A DNA stretch of 64,000 bases, taken from assembly GCF_001667585.1 (NCBI RefSeq), contig NZ_LZJZ01000013.1:1-64000 (forward strand), in the 5' to 3' direction. Below are positions 7,219-15,563 of this stretch, piece by piece. The translations under genes and the position numbers were made by a program. The notes beneath the pieces are model-generated. The model saw nothing but the letters and a program-made list of their open reading frames with translations. It was not told the DNA's origin and did not search any database. Origin of the DNA: Mycobacterium sp. E2733. Lineage in GTDB: Bacteria; Actinomycetota; Actinomycetes; Mycobacteriales; Mycobacteriaceae. Positions within the stretch are counted from its first letter, which is position 1, and each line of letters starts with the position of its first letter.

Positions 7219-9914
7219 TGCCTGGCGATCGACTTCGGGCCGCCATCGCCAGCACTCGACTGGATTGGCAGCGACGCGCGGCGATCTCGTTCGTGGCCGC
7301 GCTCCTGCTGGCAGGTTTTTGGTGGTCGGTTGCGGAATCGGGCCTTGTCTCTACGGTCGAGAACGTCTTGCTCAATGTGCTGGCCGCCGCCATCGTCGCC
7401 GTTGCGGCGCTGGCCCTTTTCATAGGTCTCACACGGTTTGATGTGTTTCGCCGGTTGAACGCTTACCAATCCGCGACACTGAAGCCGTTGGGCCGCCTAA
7501 CGGGAAAGCGGCCAAACCAGGCCCGTGCGATTGTGGCCCGACTGCAGGATGACCGGCAAGCGGGCTCTGTTTTTCTGGATGCACCGACCGTTGACGCGGG
7601 GGAGTCATTTATCGCGGATCTGCTTCATCAGCTCGTTGCAGCCGAGATCGTGGCGCTCGTCATTCCGCCAGAATTGGTTAGCGGGGACTTCCGCACCGCC
7701 GTGAGTCGTGAGTTTGAGGGACTGTTGCGTCGCGCGGGTATTTCCAACGTGTCGTTTGAGCGGACGTTGAAAAGGTTAGCCGCCCGTCGGAAGATCGCGG
7801 TCGTTATCAAGAGGCTTGACAGCGCTCCGCAGATCGGGGGGCATGAACAGACGCGGTCCCTGTTGCGGCGCCGAGCAGATGAGCTGGCTTCCTCGGGTTA
7901 TCCCTTCATCGCGGTGATCAACCCGGCCTCGCTATCCGAGGATGGACCGTACGAACGAGTCTCCATCACACCCGTGGAATATGTCGATATCGATTTCGAA
8001 CCCGACGCCACCGGCGGTGCTGATGAGCCGATGGTGCGCAAAGCGGCCATGGCGCTGCAGCGCAGTGGTTTGCAACGTGACATCATTTTTTCGGATCCCA
8101 GCAGGGCGCAAATCAAGGGTGCGACCGAGCGGTTGATCGAAAACGGCGTGGTGCACTTCGGCTGTGCCCTACTCACGACAGCGCTGCCCGGTGCCGGTAT
8201 TGGCGCGCCGAGCGACTGTGAGGTCAGGATCCTTCGTCTCCTCATCGCGCGTCTTCTGATCAGCGGGGGCGAGGTCGCTGACTTGCTTGACCTTTACGCG
8301 GATGTCAGAAACGACGGCCTATTCGACGTCGTGCTGGCGGTCGAGCGTCTCGAGGAGCGAAAAGTTTTGAGGCGCTGGCACATCGACGGCAAGACGATGA
8401 TTGGCTTCATCGATCCGGGAATCGGAGAAATCGCGATCGGCTGGTGGCTCGCCAAACAGAGGGAACAGTATGTCTTGTCAGCCAAGAGGACTGACCTCTG
8501 CGTGGCCGCTGAGATCTATCAGCGCACGGTCGACGCTGATGCCGATCCCGCGGAGCGGCTAGCCCGTTGGTCCGCGGCTTTGAACAGGATGGCGGGACAC
8601 AAGTCGGCACGAGCCCGGGTACTCACGATATGCAACCTCGCGTTCGGCGCGATTCTGGCTGACGGTGTATTGGAGGTGGGGCATGACGTGGGATGGCTTA
8701 GCCCAGCCTGGGACGCATCCGACTTACAGCACCGCTGTGAATTCGTCAACCAGATCGCGTCCAACCAGATATCGAGTACGGCGCCGTTCTTATGGTCGCG
8801 TGTTGTTGATGAGGAGTATGCGAAGAGCCCGCACATGCTGCGCCGCTCAATTTGTCGCGTGCTCGGTTACAACGGACTGGAGAGCTGGAACGCGCTCGGG
8901 TCGGCATGGCGGCAACTCGTCCCACAAGGGGACGTATTGGGTGAATCCATGACCGCCTCAGGGCGACCACTCGATGAGCGGGGGCAGGTAAACTTTCTCG
9001 GGTCGTTGTGCTGGGTTCTGCCAAGCGTCGTGGTAACGGCCCCGGGCGAACCCTGCGCCGTGTCTCTGTTAGAGAAGTTGACCGCGCTCGCGGTCCCGCC
9101 CGACGACGTCTTGGAATCGCACGGTGCGTCGCCGCCGGATCCCGGCTTGGAAATCTCGCTGGCAGAAGGATTCAAGGATGCCTGCTTTTTGTGCTTCGCG
9201 GAAGGCACCCCTGTGCCTGACCGCGTGATGGACCCATTGCGGACGTTACTGCTTGGGGGCCGCTCCTGGGCTTCACGACTAATAGCGCTGCAGGGTCGTT
9301 TTGTGGCCTGCGCGCTGAAACCCAAGCTGGCCAAATGCATCTTGCACGAATGCGAAGACCGAGAAAACGACCCTAGTGAGCATCCGCTGGTCAAGCGTTA
9401 CGCGCGGTTGCTGACCGGTCCCCTCAACCAATTCACGCAGCCTGACACGCAGGTAAAGGTCAGCGAATATGTCTGGGCGGACGACATCGAAGCCCTGTCC
9501 GAGGCGGGTGGAGAGTTAGGACACGATGCCGCGCTGATCCTCGCCTCGTTCGCAATGCTTTTGAACTTCAGCGGTGCACGAGAAAAGTTGGGCATCGGAA
9601 CCGATGACGAGCAAAACGGACGTTGGGCGCGTCAGCTCGGACTGACAAAGTCCGAGTTGCCGCCGTGCCTCTCGACAGCTGCCGGGGCACGCAGGTCGAC
9701 CAAGAGCGCCTGCCAGCGTGACGGCAGATGCGAATTCAAACTCTGCGGCCCGGATATCAGAAACGACGATCCGGAGACGGTCAGGCGGCCATTCTCCCGC
9801 GCCTTCGCTTACCGGTGCCTGGCAGCCTCGGCCAGCGATGGTTCGGTGGACGATGCGAAAGCAGACCGTGCGATCAAAACTCATCTGCGTCGACTAACGG
9901 GTATGAAGCGCTAG
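7218..9914 (+). CDS. Large membrane protein with degenerate P-loop NTPase-like domain
   Basis: About 898 aa, not assignable to a named family by eye. Two membrane helices lie near residues 21-38 (AAISFVAALLLAGFWWSV) and 50-71 (VLLNVLAAAIVAVAALALFIG). A domain with NTPase layout follows: SVFLDAPTVDAGES at the P-loop position (about 118-130), a hydrophobic strand ending in Asp (KIAVVIKRLD, about 192-201) at the Walker B position and YPFIAVINPAS at the sensor position. The P-loop Lys is Glu and the leading Gly is missing, so nucleotide binding is doubtful. The C-terminal half is helical with a late Cys cluster (CQRDGRCEFKLC). ATG 7218 is preferred; an in-frame upstream start at 7092 adds 42 Arg-rich residues. 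Codon use is less GC-rich than the flanks. Together with the divergent IMPase/PIG-L pair it looks like an acquired module. Confidence 0.6.
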   Translation: MPGDRLRAAIASTRLDWQRRAAISFVAALLLAGFWWSVAESGLVSTVENVLLNVLAAAIVAVAALALFIGLTRFDVFRRLNAYQSATLKPLGRLTGKRPNQARAIVARLQDDRQAGSVFLDAPTVDAGESFIADLLHQLVAAEIVALVIPPELVSGDFRTAVSREFEGLLRRAGISNVSFERTLKRLAARRKIAVVIKRLDSAPQIGGHEQTRSLLRRRADELASSGYPFIAVINPASLSEDGPYERVSITPVEYVDIDFEPDATGGADEPMVRKAAMALQRSGLQRDIIFSDPSRAQIKGATERLIENGVVHFGCALLTTALPGAGIGAPSDCEVRILRLLIARLLISGGEVADLLDLYADVRNDGLFDVVLAVERLEERKVLRRWHIDGKTMIGFIDPGIGEIAIGWWLAKQREQYVLSAKRTDLCVAAEIYQRTVDADADPAERLARWSAALNRMAGHKSARARVLTICNLAFGAILADGVLEVGHDVGWLSPAWDASDLQHRCEFVNQIASNQISSTAPFLWSRVVDEEYAKSPHMLRRSICRVLGYNGLESWNALGSAWRQLVPQGDVLGESMTASGRPLDERGQVNFLGSLCWVLPSVVVTAPGEPCAVSLLEKLTALAVPPDDVLESHGASPPDPGLEISLAEGFKDACFLCFAEGTPVPDRVMDPLRTLLLGGRSWASRLIALQGRFVACALKPKLAKCILHECEDRENDPSEHPLVKRYARLLTGPLNQFTQPDTQVKVSEYVWADDIEALSEAGGELGHDAALILASFAMLLNFSGAREKLGIGTDDEQNGRWARQLGLTKSELPPCLSTAAGARRSTKSACQRDGRCEFKLCGPDIRNDDPETVRRPFSRAFAYRCLAASASDGSVDDAKADRAIKTHLRRLTGMKR

Positions 9915-10010
9915 TCGAGAGCATGCAGGACTCCATGATCAGGCCGCAGAAGTGACGACTGCTATCAACGCCGGCTGATACCGGGCTGGGATTTCATGAC
10001 CGCGTGCTCG

Positions 10011-10988
10011 TCAGTTTGGCCGGGACAATTCGATGACAACCTTGCCCAACACCTTCCGGTCGGCCACATGTCGCAGCGCCGCGGCGGTTTCGGTCAACGG
10101 GAAGCGCGCGCCGATATAGGGCCGGACCGTGCCCGCGGCGAACATCTCCGACAATTCGCGCAGGTCGCGGACGGCGTCGTCGGGATGGTCGGTCATGAAG
10201 GTCCGGATCTCCATGCCGCGCACGCAGATGTCTTTGAGCAGAACGAGGTTGAGCGGAATGGCCGGTATCGTGCCGGCGGCATAGCCCAGGGTGACGAAGG
10301 TGCCGCCGCGCGCCAGCCCACGCAGCGCCGGCTCAGCATAAGGCCCACCGACCGGGTCGATGATCACGCGGGCGGCGTCGCCGGTGAGCTCGCGGATGCG
10401 CGACTTCAAGTCTTCGCGGTCGTAGTCGACGGTCGCCTCGGCACCGCGTTGCCGGCACAGCGCGAGCTTTTCCGGGCTCGAGGCGGCCGCCAGCACCCGC
10501 GCCTTCATGGCGACGGCCAGGTCGACCGCGGCCAGCCCGACACCGCCGGCGGCGCCCAGCACCACGACCCAATCACCTTGTGCCACTGCGGCAGTCGATC
10601 GCAACGCGTGGTACGCGGTGCGGTAGGTCACGCCGAAGGCGGCGGCCGACGCGAAGTCGGCGTCGTCGGGCACGAGCGCCGCCTGGCTCGCGTCCAGCAG
10701 CGCCAGTTCGGCGAACGCGCCGAAGGTGGTTCCCGAAACCCGCTGCCCCGGCTCGAAGGGGGCGCCGGTGCCGGCGGCGATCACCTCGCCGGCGATCTCG
10801 TTGCCCGGTATGAACGGCGGCGGAATCTTCACCTGGTACTTGCCGGCGATGAACAGCACGTCGGGAAAGTTGACCGCGGCCGCGTGGACCCGCACCAGCA
10901 GCTGTCCCGGCGCCGGGACGGGGTCGTCGACGTCCTCGAGAACCAGGTCTTCCGGGGTGCCGTACGAACGGCAGACAACGGCGCGCAT
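10011..10988 (-). CDS. NADPH:quinone oxidoreductase / zinc-less medium-chain dehydrogenase
   Basis: 325 aa MDR-superfamily reductase. The N-terminal GroES-like domain has VHAAAVNFPDVL and FIPGNEIAGEV but lacks the Cys/His zinc ligands of alcohol dehydrogenases. The Rossmann domain has VLGAAGGVGLAAVDLA, and DYDREDLKSRIRELTGD follows. Likely NADPH-dependent reduction of a quinone or enoyl substrate. The ATG at 10988 overlaps the TGA of the upstream TetR gene as TGATG, so translation is probably coupled. Last gene of the minus-strand operon that starts at 14740. Confidence 0.88.
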   Translation of the reverse strand: MRAVVCRSYGTPEDLVLEDVDDPVPAPGQLLVRVHAAAVNFPDVLFIAGKYQVKIPPPFIPGNEIAGEVIAAGTGAPFEPGQRVSGTTFGAFAELALLDASQAALVPDDADFASAAAFGVTYRTAYHALRSTAAVAQGDWVVVLGAAGGVGLAAVDLAVAMKARVLAAASSPEKLALCRQRGAEATVDYDREDLKSRIRELTGDAARVIIDPVGGPYAEPALRGLARGGTFVTLGYAAGTIPAIPLNLVLLKDICVRGMEIRTFMTDHPDDAVRDLRELSEMFAAGTVRPYIGARFPLTETAAALRHVADRKVLGKVVIELSRPN

Positions 10989-11599
10989 CAACCAACCCCC
11001 AGACCGCGTAGGCAAAAGCCCACCAGGTGTGCGATGTCGTCGGGCTTGGGCCGGTCGGCCGACCCCACGTATCGGCGCATGTTAGCGGCGGTGCAACTGA
11101 ACACGGCCTCGACGTCGCGCGCGACATCGCTACTTCCCAGCGCCGCAACGGGTTCGACGAGCAGGTCGCGCAGCGGGCGCATCATCTCCTGATCCGCCGC
11201 GCGCGAATTCGCGCCGGCCGACATCTGCCCGGCGGCCGCCCGGCTCAGGCTGCTCAGGTGCGGATCGGCCACTTGTGCAAGCGTGCCCTCGATCCAGCGG
11301 GCGATCTGGTCGCGCGGCTCCCGTTCCTTGGCCATCTGATGCTCGAGGTAGGACACGACGATGGCCACGCCACGTTCCATGACGGCCAGGATGAGATCGT
11401 CCTTGCCGGCGAAGTACCGGTAGAAGGCCTTGTTCGACGAACCGGCCTCGGCGACGATGTCGCTCACCCGTGGCGGTTGCGGCGCGACGCGTTCCATGAC
11501 GCGGACCGCGGCGGCGAGGATGCGCTCCACCTCTTCGGTAGCCTCACGCTGGCGGTCGTCGAGCGCTCGCTCGACCGCCGCGCTCACCCTGCTGCTCAC
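10988..11599 (-). CDS. TetR family transcriptional regulator
   Basis: 203 aa regulator. The N-terminal helix-turn-helix reads VSDIVAEAGSSNKAFYRYFAGKDDLILAV, typical TetR/AcrR. The C-terminal ligand domain is unassigned. The start is GTG at 11599, overlapping the acyl-CoA dehydrogenase stop as GTGA. It lies inside the operon it probably controls; the palindrome at 14762-14780 in front of the first gene is the likely operator. The ligand is plausibly an acyl-CoA or the pathway substrate. Confidence 0.88.
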   Translation of the reverse strand: MSSRVSAAVERALDDRQREATEEVERILAAAVRVMERVAPQPPRVSDIVAEAGSSNKAFYRYFAGKDDLILAVMERGVAIVVSYLEHQMAKEREPRDQIARWIEGTLAQVADPHLSSLSRAAAGQMSAGANSRAADQEMMRPLRDLLVEPVAALGSSDVARDVEAVFSCTAANMRRYVGSADRPKPDDIAHLVGFCLRGLGVG

Positions 11600-12903
11600 G
11601 GCGAATCGGGCAGCGCCGGAACATGGTTGACGAGGTCGCCGTACTTGGTGCGTGCGGCCTCCCGGCGGATGTCCAGCAGTTCGCTCGGCCACTCGGCGTC
11701 TTCGGCCTCGTAGTGTTTCAGCAGCAGCCGGGCCAGGTTGACCTTGTGCGCCTCCGTCGGCCCGTCGGCCAGGCCGAGCGCCACCCCGCCGAGCAGCACG
11801 TTGACCAGCGGCAGCTGGTCGGTGGTGCCCAGCGCGCCGTGCACCTGGATAGCGCGCAGCCCGATCGATTTGAGCACCTGCGACGCCAGGATCTTGCAGG
11901 CGCCGATCTCGGCGCGGGCGGCATGCTCCCCGGCGGTGTCGATCAGCCACGCCGCGTGCAGCACCGCCAGCCGGAACGGCATCAGCTCGGTGTAGGAGTC
12001 GGCGATGAACGCCTGCACCAGCTGCTTGTCGGCGAGCGAGCTGCCCTGCGTGAAACGGCTTTTCGCGCGGCGCGCCATCATCTCCACCGCGCGCTGGGCC
12101 ACCCCGATCGACCGCATCGCGTGGTGCAGCCGCCCGCCGGCCAGCCGGGTCTGCAAGATCATGAAGCCTTGGCCGGGCTCACCCAACAGTGCGTCCGACG
12201 GCACCCGGACGCCCTCGTAGTGCACCAGGGAATGCCCGGGTTCGTGCGGCAGCGCGCCGACCAGGTGGTGGGTGGCCTCGATGGTCAACCCGTCGGTACC
12301 GGCGGGCACCAGGAACGTCGAGGCGCCGCGGTGGACGGGTACGTCCGGGTCGGTGATCGCGACGACGATGAAGAACGAGGCGACGGAGGCGTTGGAGGAG
12401 AAGTACTTTCGCCCGGTGATCACCCAGTCGTCGCCGTCGCGGAAGGCGCGCGTCCGGAAGACCCGCGGGTCGGCGCCGCCCTGCGGCTCCGTCATCGAAA
12501 AACACGAGAAGATCTCCCCGGACAGCAGCCCGGCGAGGTAGCGGTCCTTCTGCTCCTGCGTTCCGAAGCGGGCGATGATCTCGGCGTTGCCGGTGTCGGG
12601 CGCCTGCGTGCCGAACACGATTGGCGCCCACGGGCTGCGCCCCAGAATCTCGTTGATCAGCGTCAGCTTGACCGCGCCGAAGCCCTGGCCGCCCAGTTCG
12701 GGACCCAGATGCGGTGCCCACAAGCCTCGGTCGCGAACCTGCTGCTTGAGCGGATCGACGATCCGGCGGCGCTCGTCGTTCAGCGGCAGGAACTCGCAGC
12801 CCGGGAACAGCACCTCGAGGGGTTCGACCTCCTCGCGGACGAAGTCGCGGACCCAGTCGATTTTCTGCTGAAATTCCGGTTCGGTGGAGAAGTCCCAAGA
12901 CAT
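11596..12903 (-). CDS. Acyl-CoA dehydrogenase (FadE family)
   Basis: 435 aa FAD-dependent acyl-CoA dehydrogenase. N-terminal helical domain, then the flavin/substrate segment CFSMTEPQGGADPRVF, a beta domain, and a C-terminal domain ending in GLADGPTEAHKVNLARLLL, in which the Glu occupies the catalytic-base position of the ACAD10/11-like branch. The AGGAG ribosome site is eight bases upstream of the ATG. It sits in an operon with an APH-like kinase and an SDR; the same functions are joined in one polypeptide in animal ACAD10/ACAD11, which suggests a pathway for 4-hydroxy-acyl or related CoA esters. Substrate not determined. Confidence 0.92.
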   Translation of the reverse strand: MSWDFSTEPEFQQKIDWVRDFVREEVEPLEVLFPGCEFLPLNDERRRIVDPLKQQVRDRGLWAPHLGPELGGQGFGAVKLTLINEILGRSPWAPIVFGTQAPDTGNAEIIARFGTQEQKDRYLAGLLSGEIFSCFSMTEPQGGADPRVFRTRAFRDGDDWVITGRKYFSSNASVASFFIVVAITDPDVPVHRGASTFLVPAGTDGLTIEATHHLVGALPHEPGHSLVHYEGVRVPSDALLGEPGQGFMILQTRLAGGRLHHAMRSIGVAQRAVEMMARRAKSRFTQGSSLADKQLVQAFIADSYTELMPFRLAVLHAAWLIDTAGEHAARAEIGACKILASQVLKSIGLRAIQVHGALGTTDQLPLVNVLLGGVALGLADGPTEAHKVNLARLLLKHYEAEDAEWPSELLDIRREAARTKYGDLVNHVPALPDSP

Positions 12904-12930
12904 TTCGAATGCTCCTACTCGTTCGCCGCG

Positions 12931-13695
12931 TTAGGGAATTCCACCGTCGGCGCGCAGGATCGAACCGGTGGTGAAACTGGAGGCGTCCGACGCCAGAAAC
13001 AGTGCGGCCCCGACAATTTCGGCTGGGTCTCCGGCGCGCTGCAGCGCCAGGTGTCCGAACGGCTTGCCGTGGGCCGCCTCTAGGTTCCACGCCTTGCTCA
13101 CGTCGGTCAGGAATGGGCCGGCCATCAGCGTGTTGACGCGCACCGACGGGCCGAACGCCTTCGCCAGCGCCTCGGTCATGGCATTGAGGCCGGCCTTGGC
13201 GGCGGCGTAGGGAATGATGTCGGGCGTGGGGCGCAGCGACCCGGCGGTGCTGACGTTGATGATGGACCCGCGGCCGGCCGCCACCATCCGCTCACCCACC
13301 AACGCCGACAACCGGAACGGCCCCTTGAGGTTGAGGTTGACAACCGCGTCGAAAAGTTTCTCGGTGACGTCCGTCAGCTTGTCGTATAGCGGGGACATGC
13401 CGGCGTTGTTGATCAGCGTGTCCACCTTGCCGAACCGCTCGTAGGTCGCGTCGACCAATCCGTCGAGCTGATCCCAGCGCCCGACGTGCACCTGATACGG
13501 CATGGCGGAGCGCCCGCTTTCGGCCTCGATTTCTTTGGCCGTGCTCACGCAGTTGTCCATGTTGCGGCTGGCGATCACCACGTCGGCGCCGCAGCGCGCG
13601 GCGGCGAACGCCATCTCGCGCCCCAGTCCCCGACTGCCGCCGGTGATCAGCACGACCCGGTCGGTCAGATCGAAAAGCCGGTCCGCATAACCCAT
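12931..13695 (-). CDS. Short-chain dehydrogenase/reductase
   Basis: 254 aa classical SDR. Cofactor motif ITGGSRGLGREMA, structural NNAGMS, catalytic Ser in INVSTAG, catalytic YAAAKAG and a C-terminal DGGIP ending typical of tetrameric SDRs. Its ATG starts one base after the upstream APH-like gene's stop, and the FadE gene follows after 27 bases. Likely oxidises a 3-hydroxyacyl intermediate in the same catabolic pathway; the exact substrate is unknown. Confidence 0.9.
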   Translation of the reverse strand: MGYADRLFDLTDRVVLITGGSRGLGREMAFAAARCGADVVIASRNMDNCVSTAKEIEAESGRSAMPYQVHVGRWDQLDGLVDATYERFGKVDTLINNAGMSPLYDKLTDVTEKLFDAVVNLNLKGPFRLSALVGERMVAAGRGSIINVSTAGSLRPTPDIIPYAAAKAGLNAMTEALAKAFGPSVRVNTLMAGPFLTDVSKAWNLEAAHGKPFGHLALQRAGDPAEIVGAALFLASDASSFTTGSILRADGGIP

Positions 13696-13696
13696 T

Positions 13697-14740
13697 TCAG
13701 CGTCCCGTGGGCAGCGATCGGGCGAGCTCGGCCGCGGTGGCGATGAGCTGCGGGATCATGATCCCGAACGCATCCTGGATCTTGGGGTCGACCTTCCCGG
13801 ACTTCACCCCCGCAGCGTAGGTCTTTTCCAGCACGATGCCGAGCTTCCAATTGGCCAGCACCAGGTAGTAGTCGATGTTTTCGGTGGACAGGCCGCTGAC
13901 CGCCTCGTAGTGCCGCAGCAGTTCGCTGCGGGTGGGCATGCCGGCCATGTCCAGATAGAACCCGTCGGCGCGCGGCTCCTCGCCGTCGTAGCCCAGCAGG
14001 CACCAGGCCAGGTCCAAGAGCGGGTCGCCGACCGTCGTCATCTCCCAGTCCACGATCGCGGCCAGCCGCGCCGGCTCGCCGTGAGCGAACATCACGTTGG
14101 CGAATTGGTAGTCGCCGTGCATGATGCCCGGTTGGTAATGCGCGGGCCGATTGTTGCGCAGCCACTCGGAGGCCTCGTCGAGGCCGGGCAGGTCGCGCAC
14201 CTTGTAGGCGTCGAGGAAGGACAGCCAGCGGTCGACCTGCCGCTCGTGAAATCCGTCCGGGCGGCCGAAGCCGTCGAGGCCTTGAGCCCGCCAGTCCACC
14301 CGCCCCAGCTTCGCCGCGCCCTCGACGAGCTGGAAGGCCAGCCCGCGCCGGGCGTTCAGGTCGGTGTCGAACGGTGGTTGCCACCCGCCGTCCATCGGGC
14401 TCCACCCGTCGATGGCCTGCATGACGTAGAACGGCATGCCGAGCACCGCGCCGGTGTCGTCGGCGGCGATCAGCGCCGCGTGCGGGACGTCGGTGCCGGA
14501 CAAAGCACGCACCAGCCGGATCTCGCGCAGCAAGCCGTCGATGCGCGCCGCATCGGCTCGGACGCCGGGCATCCGCAGCACCATCCGCTCGCCGCCGCGG
14601 TCGAGTAGATAGAGCGTGTTCTGCGAACCGCCCTTCAGCGGCTCCAGCCGCGGCTCCTCACCGTCGCCCGGCGCACCGTTCGCATCCAGCCAGCGGGCAA
14701 GCACACCCGCGTCCAGTCGAGCCTGACCCACCGTCGTCAT
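13697..14740 (-). CDS. APH/ChoK-like phosphotransferase (ACAD10/11-type kinase)
   Basis: 347 aa aminoglycoside-phosphotransferase-fold protein. Catalytic loop GIMHGDYQFANVMF, metal-binding VDWEMTTVGDPLLDLAW and a nucleotide-loop region GGSQNTLYLL. Proteins of this group are fused to or encoded beside acyl-CoA dehydrogenases; in ACAD10/11 the kinase domain phosphorylates 4-hydroxyacyl-CoA. It is first in a five-gene operon with SDR, FadE, TetR and quinone oxidoreductase. The ATG at 14740 is preferred over one two codons upstream. The palindrome at 14762-14780 lies 21 bases upstream. Confidence 0.87.
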   Translation of the reverse strand: MTTVGQARLDAGVLARWLDANGAPGDGEEPRLEPLKGGSQNTLYLLDRGGERMVLRMPGVRADAARIDGLLREIRLVRALSGTDVPHAALIAADDTGAVLGMPFYVMQAIDGWSPMDGGWQPPFDTDLNARRGLAFQLVEGAAKLGRVDWRAQGLDGFGRPDGFHERQVDRWLSFLDAYKVRDLPGLDEASEWLRNNRPAHYQPGIMHGDYQFANVMFAHGEPARLAAIVDWEMTTVGDPLLDLAWCLLGYDGEEPRADGFYLDMAGMPTRSELLRHYEAVSGLSTENIDYYLVLANWKLGIVLEKTYAAGVKSGKVDPKIQDAFGIMIPQLIATAAELARSLPTGR

Positions 14741-14761
14741 CCGCACACCCCGCTCTCTGTG

Positions 14762-14780
14762 CGGAGAATAGCATTCTCCG
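14762..14780. promoter_or_regulatory. Palindromic operator upstream of the APH-SDR-FadE-TetR operon
   Basis: Perfect inverted repeat with 8-bp arms: CGGAGAAT, spacer AGC, ATTCTCCG. It lies between the methyltransferase stop (14803) and the first operon gene (14740). Size and symmetry fit a TetR-type operator; the operon's own TetR (10988-11599) is the natural candidate ligand. The binding assignment is inference. Confidence 0.65.
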
Positions 14781-14802
14781 CGCCCCGGGTGGGGCGTTCG
14801 GC

Positions 14803-15459
14803 TCAGGCCGGCTTGTGCGCGGTGAGCAGAAACCCGGGCGCCATGAAGTGTCCTTCGTCGTCGCGTTCCAGGTGTGCCAGCGGCCCGTCGGAAGACGGGC
14901 CCGCGTTGCCATAGACCTTGGCCGCGCGCAGATCGTCGACCCGCCAGAGCGTCGAGACGGCGTCGCGCAACTCGGTTTCGGTGCAGCCGCGTGGCCCTTG
15001 ATCGCCGTCGCCCAGGGCGCCGGCGGCGAAGGCCAGGATGTACAGCGCCGCCCCCGGGGCGGCCGCCCGGAAGATCGACTGCAAATAGTTCTGTTGCTTC
15101 TCGGGCGGCAGCGAGTGGAACAGCCCGCTGTCCATGATCGTGGAGAAGCGGCCGTCATAGCCGTGGAAGTTTGTGACGTCGGCCTGCGCGAAAGTCGCCG
15201 TGGTCAGTCCTTGTTCCGCGGCCGCCATGGCGGCCGCCTGGATCGCGGTCGCGCTGCTGTCCAGGCCCACCACGGTGTGCCCCCGTGCGGCGAGCGCGAG
15301 CGCGAGCGCGGCATGGCCGCAGCCGGCGTCCAGCACATCACTGCGGACATTGCCTGCGTCGACCAGCGCCGCCAGCTCGGGCTGCGGCCGGCCTATGCTC
15401 CACGGCGGCGGAGTCTCCTGCCGGTACGCGACGTCCCAATCCCTGCTCGGCTCGGCCAT
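14803..15459 (-). CDS. Class I SAM-dependent methyltransferase
   Basis: 218 aa. SAM-binding motif I is VLDAGCGHAALALALAARGH, followed by VVGLDSSATAI and the motif-II region FAQADVTNF; the short N-terminal WDVAYRQETPPPWSIGRPQPEL is typical of small thiopurine/tellurite-type methyltransferases of mycobacteria. The ATG at 15459 has a strong GAGGAGGA ribosome site; the frame is open further upstream but without a better start. Divergent from the histidine phosphatase. Substrate unknown. Confidence 0.88.
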   Translation of the reverse strand: MAEPSRDWDVAYRQETPPPWSIGRPQPELAALVDAGNVRSDVLDAGCGHAALALALAARGHTVVGLDSSATAIQAAAMAAAEQGLTTATFAQADVTNFHGYDGRFSTIMDSGLFHSLPPEKQQNYLQSIFRAAAPGAALYILAFAAGALGDGDQGPRGCTETELRDAVSTLWRVDDLRAAKVYGNAGPSSDGPLAHLERDDEGHFMAPGFLLTAHKPA

Positions 15460-15563
15460 TCGTCCTCCTCGCGGTCGGCTTCTTCTGAGCCCCATTTTGC
15501 GTGGGCCGGTCCGCATGCTTTGAATGAACACGTCGCGCTCGTCCACAGACAGGAACAAAACCC

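Noticed and set aside
9915..10010. Terminator between the large membrane protein and the quinone oxidoreductase
   Set aside because: No stable inverted repeat visible in the 96-bp convergent gap.
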